Of a stretch of DNA of 64,000 nt, positions 30,206-39,200 are shown one piece after another; the first letter of the stretch is position 1; each line of letters begins with the position of its first letter. The stretch is from Tiliqua scincoides (lineage: Eukaryota; Chordata; Lepidosauria; Squamata; Scincidae): contig NC_089822.1 of assembly GCF_035046505.1 (NCBI RefSeq), forward strand, positions 100,386,659 to 100,450,658, written 5' to 3'. The translations under genes were made by a program, and so were the position numbers. The notes under the pieces were generated by a model, which saw only the letters and a program-made list of their open reading frames with translations, did no database searches and was not told where the DNA came from.

Positions 30206-33200
30206 ATGGTGGGGCCGCTGAAGCGGCTGCTGGTGCTGCTCTTGGTGGTCCTGACGGCCGGCGGAGCAGCACGGGGCTGGGAAGAGAAGGGTGAGTGGCT
30301 GGCTTAGGCAGGAGGGCAGCGGGTGGCTGAGGGAGCCTCTCCTCCTGGCCCTTCCCCGCCCTGGGGCTTGGGGAGGCTTTGAACGGCTGGCATTAGTGTC
30401 AGTGGCGAGGATGAGGAGGGTCTCCCGCATAGGGAGGCCTCCGGCTGCCCCTGAGGCAGGAACACTCGTTGCTGGGGGGCAAGCGGTGGGGTGTGGTCAG
30501 GGTGACCAGATGAAGCCATAACTCCAAAAGAGGACCAGGCACCACAAAATGTAGGACATGACAAGACAAAAAGCTAAAAATATTTGTATCCTGACTTCAT
30601 GAGATTAATTTAAAAATAGTATTACTTATTGTGAAATTTAAAATGATGTTGTGTATAATTTAGTACATATAGGGTACAATCCTAAGCAGGTCTACTCAGA
30701 AGTAAGTCTTATTTTGTTCAATGGGACTTACTCTTGGGAAAGTGTGGTTAAGATTGCAACCATAATTTATTAATAGTGAGGAGACTCTGCACTGCCTGCT
30801 CTCAGGGAAAAGGGGGACATTTAAGTTCTTTTCCAGGATATGAAGCTAAAAAAGAGGACATGTCCTGGAAAAGGAGGATATCTGGTCACCCTGGGTGGTG
30901 TGAAGGTTAGTGGTGTGGCAGCCTGCTTTCTTTTATGTCACTCAGTACCAGTGTATGTTCTTTCAGATAAAATTCTTTTGCAAGAAGTCCAAGCCCTTAC
31001 CCTTTACCCAAGTGAGATCACAAACTCTCGGCGGACAATTCCAATTCCCCAGTTGCATTGTGTTGGAGGCACTGCTGGATGTGTGGCAAACACACCTGAG
31101 GTTGCGCTGTGTTACAACAGAGGCGGGGATGGCAATGATGTACAGGTACATGTGCTTTAAAACTTGAATGCAGTGAAAGCCATTGTCCTTGGCTGAGCAA
31201 ATGTGGTTTGAGGTCTTAAGCATGTAATGATTAAATGGCCAGGTGTTGGCAAGCGAGACAAGCTGAGGGATGGAGGCAAACACGCCTAGCACCAGCAGTG
31301 TAAAAAAGACATCTGTGACATCCAGACTGGGAGTTTCATGGGGTGGGGGGTTCAAAGTGAATCTGCATTCCTCCATAAGCTGGAAAGACCCAGTACTGTC
31401 AAAAGGGTCTTCAAAGGATTCGCCTTTACCTAGAAATCACTCCCCACATCCTTTCCAACCCCCACTTCACTAATTTGCATGCCTTACTAGCTGTATAAAA
31501 ATAAACATCTCTTGTTTATGTGTTAGAGTAACTTGTTTGAAATAAAGGGGATTTGTGCAAACTACTGTTCTGGAGGAAATTGGCTTGATGACTGCTTCTC
31601 TAGCTACAAGAAGGAACTAACAGAATACTCAAAAGTCTTAAGAGTATACACTGATGGTATTAATAACGGTGTTCGATATATATTGAGATTTAAAGATAAT
31701 TTACTAGTATAGTGAAAGCTTTTAACATAGTACAGGGGTTGGGGGAAAAAAAGTGGGGCATGTAGAAAGTTCAGATAAGTATCTGCCCACATCCTGCTGA
31801 GTCATCACCAGGAAAGAAACAAGCAGTGCCTTCCTTTCAGTAGGGATCAGGCCTACTGATCCCTACTACACAGTGCTTCCAAAAGACAATGATTTGTGAT
31901 GCAAGGCAAGCTGGTTCTTTTCAGGCAAGGGAGAGGACTGGCATAAATTGCATGTGATGCCTGTACTTGACATGGAACACAGAAACACTGCAATGTAATC
32001 ACGTAATTTTAAAAATTTTAAAAGGTTTGATTGTGCTTGCAGAAAGAAAAAAGGTCACAACTCCTGTTTCCCTTTTTCAGTGGGAATGTAAAGTAGAGCT
32101 GGATAATTCTTATCGCTTTGGAAAAGCTGTATTAAGCTGTGAAGGCTACGATTCCCCAGATGACCCTTATATCTTGAAAGGATCGTGTGGCTTGCAGTAC
32201 ACTTTGGATTTAACAAAGGAAGGACAGAAAACGTTTGGGAATGGTTCCAATTCTACAACTTTTGGTCCTGAAACAATTTTGATAATATTATTTGGGGTCC
32301 TTGCTTATGGCATCTACAGGGTCTGCTGCTGTAATCACTGGCCACACCATCAAAGAAGACCACCGCCACCAGGATTTAATTCAGGTACCAATGGGCAGGG
32401 CTACCAAAGCACACCTACACCAGGATTTAAGTTCTACTGTGCAGGTGAAATTCTTACCTGCATGCAGCAACAAGAAGAAAAAGTACTGGCTGTAATGCCC
32501 AAAAGTGGACTTAACGAGAACTGCTGCAGGGCAGTCTGTATAATGTATTTATTAAATATTTATATTTATAATTATTGGATTTGTATTTTGCCTTTTTCCC
32601 CGAAGGGCACCCAACAACAAATAACCTTGTAAGCTAGACCAGACCTGGAGCTATATTATTGCCTGTCGCTTTCCCATGATTACTTGTGCTTCATTCCAAA
32701 AGCACTGGAAACAATACAGGTGTGACTCCTTATCCATGGGGGTTCTGTTCTGGAACCCATTGAGCAGTGCTATTCAAACTGGGGTGTCGTGAAGCTGCAG
32801 CCTGAGGGGCCCTGGTCTCTCCCCCTTAAGGGGTGGGGGCAGCCTAGAGGCGGGGGAAGGCAGCCCCCCAGGATCGCACTGCTTGGGGGGCTGCAGGGGC
32901 TTTGGTGCACTTACCCAAGCCTCCTGCAGCCTCCCTGGGGTGCAGGGAGACCGGCGAGACTTCTGGGAGGGCTCCCGACAGCAGGGAAAGTAGATGCGGA
33001 GTGATTGTGCCTCACTTCCTGGGGATTGTGCTGTCTCCTCCCCTGCCCCTGCAAAGACTTACTGGCTCTCACTCTCTCCCAGAGAGTTTGAGAACCACTG
33101 CCATTGAGAATAGCTGAAACTTTTGATACAGGTCCAACTGTCCCCATGTCCTGGACCTACGGAAGCAAGGGGAACCCAGCTCTGCTCCCCTCTAGAGGGG

Positions 33201-36200
33201 TTTCTGAGCCCCACCAAGGCCCCAGATGTCCACCTGCTCTGTCCTACAGTATAATAGCCTCAGTTGCAACTGCTAATATGCTCATGGATGGGATGGGGTT
33301 CCATGACAGTTAAGACATTTTGCCTCTATGTTGTATAGGGAGGTTTTAAAATTTGGGAAAGCTGGTATGGGGGTGTTAAAAACATTCGAACCCCTGAGTA
33401 CTAGATCCCAAATGGTTCTGAACCAGTTCACACATTCCAACTCTAAAGATTCAGACATAGGCATGATTTGCATTAATGTGTGAGCCAACCTGTGGTGTGG
33501 TTTCCCAGCAAAATAATTCCTTGAAGTTCTTAACAGGCTAGATTCAAAACCTGAAACTATTGGAGAGCAGTCCTTGTCTTGAGCAGTCTTGTTGGCATCC
33601 TTCAGTCTCGGAAGACTATGGTGTCACGCTCTGAATGGTGGTTTTAGAACAGAGTGTCTTCTCCAGTGCGTGAAGCCTGGGTAAAGTAGGTATGGAGGAT
33701 AGGCTGACCTCCTAAATTCCTGGTGTGCCACACCAGTGTGCACCAGCAAAGTGTGCCACACCAGTGCGCCACACCACAGTCGCACATTATAAATGTGCTG
33801 AAGAGAGTGTGAAGAGGAGTAGAGACTTGTAGAGACTGCTATAGAGAGTGTGAAGAGGCATCCCATTCCCCCTCCACCAGTTCTGAGAAATGGATCATAT
33901 CAATTGATCAACAAGCCTTAGGAATATACAGTATGTCAGTCATTTTCAAACTGTACTGAATTCCCCGGGAACTCTGGAATTCCTCAGAACCTAATTGGGG
34001 TTCTTGGTTCGAATTGTTGGCATCCTTCAGTCTCGGAAGACTATGGTATTGCGCTCTGAATAGTGTTCTGCAACAGAGTGTCCTCTCCAGTGCGCGAAGC
34101 CTGGGTAAAGTAGATATGGAGGATAGACTGTTACCCATGCAGCAAATCTCCCCCTCTCCACGTCGCTGAAATGGTCCAATGGAAAGACAGAAGCCAATAC
34201 AGTTGGTTCCAGCGGCATCGCAGGAGTTGCCAGAACGTGACTGTGTTCAGCCCTGAACTGCCTCAGGGACTCCGGCTCCGGATTTTGCCTCGAGGTTGAC
34301 TCCCAAAGCCTTTTCCATAACTGGATGTAGCCACAAGGCAGTGGAGGTTTGGGATCAGGGTTTTCCTTCTCTCAGATGAGCTGCCTTCCCAGGCTGACGA
34401 GTCCCATCTACCCGGTGACTGAGCAGTACACAACACACAATAGCTGTTTATTTAGCCAATTCATACCCAATAAGGGGCACTCGAAGCAACTTAACCATAC
34501 AGCAGGTGGTATTTGCATTGCAGGTTATTCTACATGCATGTGAAGCATGGCTGCTGCTATAAGACCCATGCAACACTGCTCTGCCTGACCTAGCCCCACC
34601 AGAGGTGAACATAAGCAGAGGCAATGGTAAGGCACAACTGTGCAGCAGCCCAGAACTTGTCCTTAGAAAGAGGTGCTAGTTGGAGAAGCAGAATGCAGAA
34701 TTCAGGAGAGACGGGCAATCAGTCACTAGAGAAATCTTACCCTTGTACGAATGACTGTGTGCTAAGCTGCTCAATCCTGCCCCAACAGTCATTCCTGCAG
34801 AAAGTGTACTTTGAAAAAGCAGCATATGCAAGGGGAGGTTGAAAGTCCTTGGTATGATCTGCTAAAACAAACACTTCATGAAAGAGCTTTGGCTTCTTCA
34901 ATGCTTTCAGTTTGCATCTTTTTTTTTTTAAGGAACTGCTGGGATTTCCAGATATAATTCAGATTCAGTTCCTGGATTCTGGACTGGACTACTCGATGGA
35001 TGGCTATTGGGATACTTGGTTAGCCCCTTGAGGTAACTTCTATGACTTTCCATTTTTATTTTCCTTTGTCATCAACCTTCCTGCTTTCATAAAAAGCAGG
35101 AGGAGAGAGGCTGGGATAGACACAGAAATATATAGTTTTGCATCATAATGTTCTTTACAGATTCACTTGTAAAGAAAAGAGCACTTGATTTTAAAGGCGA
35201 TGAGAAATACTTATCCCATGTATTAATTCTGCATCTCTTCAAGTTTATATAGCACTTGGTAAGGCACAAAGAGTTGAGTTACTTAGCAATATACATTTCA
35301 CCCACAGCCTGCTATCTGTATTGGTAATCGGAGTATACAGTACAGTGGACCTGCTGTATCTGCGTAGCTTTCACTGTACCCGTAGCTTTCACTTCTCCAT
35401 GGATAGGATAGTGATTTATTTTACTATCTGTGGATAGAATTTCATTATTGTGGATTTCACTATCCTCTGTCTGGCCTTTCACTATCCAGAGGAGGTCCCT
35501 TGAGTATTAGAGGGCCCCGAGACCCTCTGCAGGTGTCATTATCTGCAGGGGCCCCTGGAATGGAACCCAAGCAGATAACATGGGCCCACTTGTAATTGAT
35601 TCTCTTTAACATCTCCATTAATGATGCAATGAATGCCTTATTAGCTAACTTGCATCTCTTGTAATTGTCTTGCAATTACATAATACAGCATCATTCAAAT
35701 GAAGTCATTTCAGCTTTAGAGTTGGTCACAAAGGCATAAACTGAAGCTTCTGGAGGACTTGGTTGTTGAATTGCTTTGGAATGGCAACTTTAGTAGAATG
35801 TTCCCAATATAAGGATTTCTTAAAGACTGCCTGGCTTGATCATTAAAAGTTCCAGCTGGATGACTGTCGATGCTCTTCACTCTGGTCTTCTGTATTCTTC
35901 ACTTGAGCATCTGGTGTCTCTTTTGCATTCTGCTGCCTGCTGTGTATTTTTTTTTTTGCATACAAAAGTGATCGTCTGTCTCCAATTTCAAGTTCTAGAT
36001 ACTGGTTTATCTTTTCCTTTCCACACTCTGATAACATTCCCTTTGCTAGCCCTCTCCATTCTCTTCCCCATGTGGGTGTTCATGAATCTTCTCTGATTTG
36101 CTTTATATTTATGGAATGCTTTATATTTATGGAATCTTCCCCATTTGGGAAGATTCAGGTAATTTTCTCAAGTAGCCTTAAAACCAATCTGTTTGAACAA

Positions 36201-39200
36201 CTTTATGCTTGATTGTTTTGCCTTCTGCAATTTACACCTCCAATTTACGTTCCTATTTATATCTACGCAGAAGTCCAATTGAGTTCAATGGGGCTTACTC
36301 CCGGATAACTGTCTGTAACTGTTAGGGACTGATCCTAAGCACTCAGCATCTGCCCTCTGCTGGTGCTGAGTGTTGCAAACTTACCATAAGGCATGCCCGC
36401 GACACTTGGCTTCTGCTTAGCACCAGTTCATACTGAGCCAGTGCTGGCTGGAGGACCACCACATGCCACTTGGAGCAAAGGATGATCTCTGGGTGGCAAA
36501 GAGGTGAATGGGGGTGGAGGCATTTTTGGTGGTAGGGAGGGGGGAGGGACCTGCAAAACTCTGCTCTGCCAGATCCTGAACTCGGCATTGGGCCTCTCAG
36601 CCCAACATGTGGCCTCAGCTCTGTGCTAGCTAAATAGCTGGCACAGACTTGAGTAGTCCCATTGCAGCATCTGCTCCCTTACCTGGGGGAAGGGGATGAA
36701 TGTCTCCTTCTCTTGAGGAGCTGCTTGAGGCTACCTGGCACACTCAGGATGCAGCAGTCACCATTTTGGCACTGCTGCTCTCTGGGCATCAGGCAGCTCA
36801 GAATTGGGTTGTTGGTTCAGTTTGGAGATTCACTGTCTAAATCAGTTGTTCCCAACCTGAGGTAAATGTACTCCCAGAGGTACTTGCCAGGACCTTTAGG
36901 GATACTTGAAAAAGAATTGAATAATGGAGAAAAGATGCAGGTATTCTATGGTAAGGCCACACCTGGAGTATTGTGTCCAGTTCTGGTCGCCGCATCTCAA
37001 AAAAGACATAGTGGAAATGGAAAAGGTGCAAAAGAGAGCGACTAAGATGATTACGGGGCTGGGCCACCTTCCTTATGAGGAAAGGCTCCGGCGTTTGGGC
37101 CTCTTCAGCCTAGAGAAGAGACGCTTGAGGGGGGACATGATTGAGACATACAAAATTATGCAGGGGATGGACAGAGTGGATAGGGAGATGCTCTTTACAC
37201 TCTCACATAATACCAGAACCAGGGGACATCCACTAAAATTGAGTGTTGGGCGGGTTAGGACAGACAAAAGAAAATATTTCTTTACTCAGCGCGTGGTCGG
37301 TCTGTGGAACTCCTTGCCACAGGATGTGGTGCTGGCGTCTAGCCTAGACGCCTTTAAAAGGGGATTGGACGAGTTTCTGGAGGAAAAATCCATTATGGGG
37401 TACAAGCCATGATGTGTATGCGCAACCTCCTGATTTTAGGAATGGGTTAAGTCAGAATGCCAGATGTAGGGGAGAGCACCAGGATGAGGTCTCTTGTTAT
37501 CTGGTGTGCTCCCTGGGGCATTTGGTGGGCCGCTGTGAGATACAGGAAGCTGGACTAGATGGGCCTATGGCCTGATCCAGTGGGGCTGTTCTTATGTTCT
37601 TATGTTCTTATGTTCTTATGTTCAGGTCTGTATCTGAATGACTTTCAAGGCTGGCAAGGCAAGGAAAGAAGGCAGCTAGCTGGCTGCCAAAGCATCAGCA
37701 ACTGCTAGTTTCTGGTCATCAGTTTGTGTATTATCAGATATGGAGCAGTAGTTGCAGACATATGCATTTGAAATAACAGCAACTATATTAATTACAAACA
37801 TTTTGCTAATATTAGGGTTACAATATGTGGAAATGGGCTGCCAAGCGGTACACAAGTGAAAAAGAGGTTGAGTCACTGGTCTAAATCAAATTGCAAGTCT
37901 ATCAGCTAGATCATGTGTTATAAAACTGATTTGTTGCCTAGGATTTTTTAATGCTTTGCCAGTATTGTCCTTCTCTTTACACTTCAGCCTGATGCTGAGG
38001 TCAAAGTCCACCTATTTCAGCAGATCACCTTTTCTAAAAGTTAGTTGTGATTGCACAAGTGTTCACTGTCTTTCCATTGAGATGTAGCTATAGTGTTTTG
38101 ATGTTGCTTGTCACGTATCGTGATGCATTAATTGGGTTGTATCCAAAGTTGTGGCAATGACAGGAGATCTACTGTGAGGAAAGTTCTGCAGCATTTGCCT
38201 AGGCTGGGTAATGCCAATAGCAGAATTTCTCTTTTTTAACCTTTCTTCTTGCCAGCACTCTGCTGCTATTCATGCTTGAAGTGCTGATTGTTTTCTCTGC
38301 AGTCAGCTGCTGCTAGTTACCATTCGTAGTTTTTCCAAATGAGGTAGGGTCATTGCCTGGTACTGTGGTTTTCTTCAGAATGCGTTCTCAGTGGCCGTTG
38401 GTGCTCCAGGCACTGCTCAAGTGACCAAAAAAGTTCCAACAATAACTAAAGGGAAGCCCCTCCAAGCAGCTATTCCTCCTGTTTGGTTTAAACATAATTA
38501 CAAGGAACTCCTTGTGCCAAGAGTTCTGTCTTTTCTTCCCACCTCACTCAAGTTTCTTTTGCTGCCTCTTCCACAAATGCAAGGACCTTTCAGCACACTG
38601 GAGAGCATCTTTGGATCCAACCCAAGAGTGGCAAACTGGTCAGTCAGTTCTATGGCAAATGTTTTGGTTTTTTGTTTTTTTCAAACTGAAATGTATTGGC
38701 TTTTTAAAAAATGAAACCACAAGAAGGTAGGGGAGGGGCTCAGTACAGACCACATGCAAAAGGTCCTAGTCACTGGTATCGCCTGGTAGGGTAGAGGAAA
38801 ACTCTTATCTGAAACTTTGGAAAGCTGTTGTCAGCCTGGGTTGACATTACTGACCTAGATGATGCAAGGGTCTGATCCCTGTTCCAAGGCTCTGTAAGTT
38901 AGTTTTGTGTGCTCCAAGGTTCACCTGCAATTTAAAAAAAATCACTGAATGACTATATAGCAATATGTCTCCTAAGATGAATTGATTTTTTTTTGCCCTT
39001 TTTCTTCTTTGACTTTGTTGCAGGTGTGAGGCACCTGGCAAAACTACTGTTGCTTTATTTTCTAGGTTATCTTTCAAAACCAGTGTATTCTCAGGAAAAT
39101 GTGTTAACAGTGATGGCTGTAATGCTTTAAATCATTTTTTCCTCCAGGTCACCTACATTTTACTCACGTTCTCCATTCTTTAATACATGGACTAGTCCAA

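Noticed and set aside
37592-37623. CRISPR-like or regulatory tandem repeat (TTATGTTC)n
   Set aside because: It is the usual octamer tail of a CR1 LINE, directly following the CR1 3' UTR.
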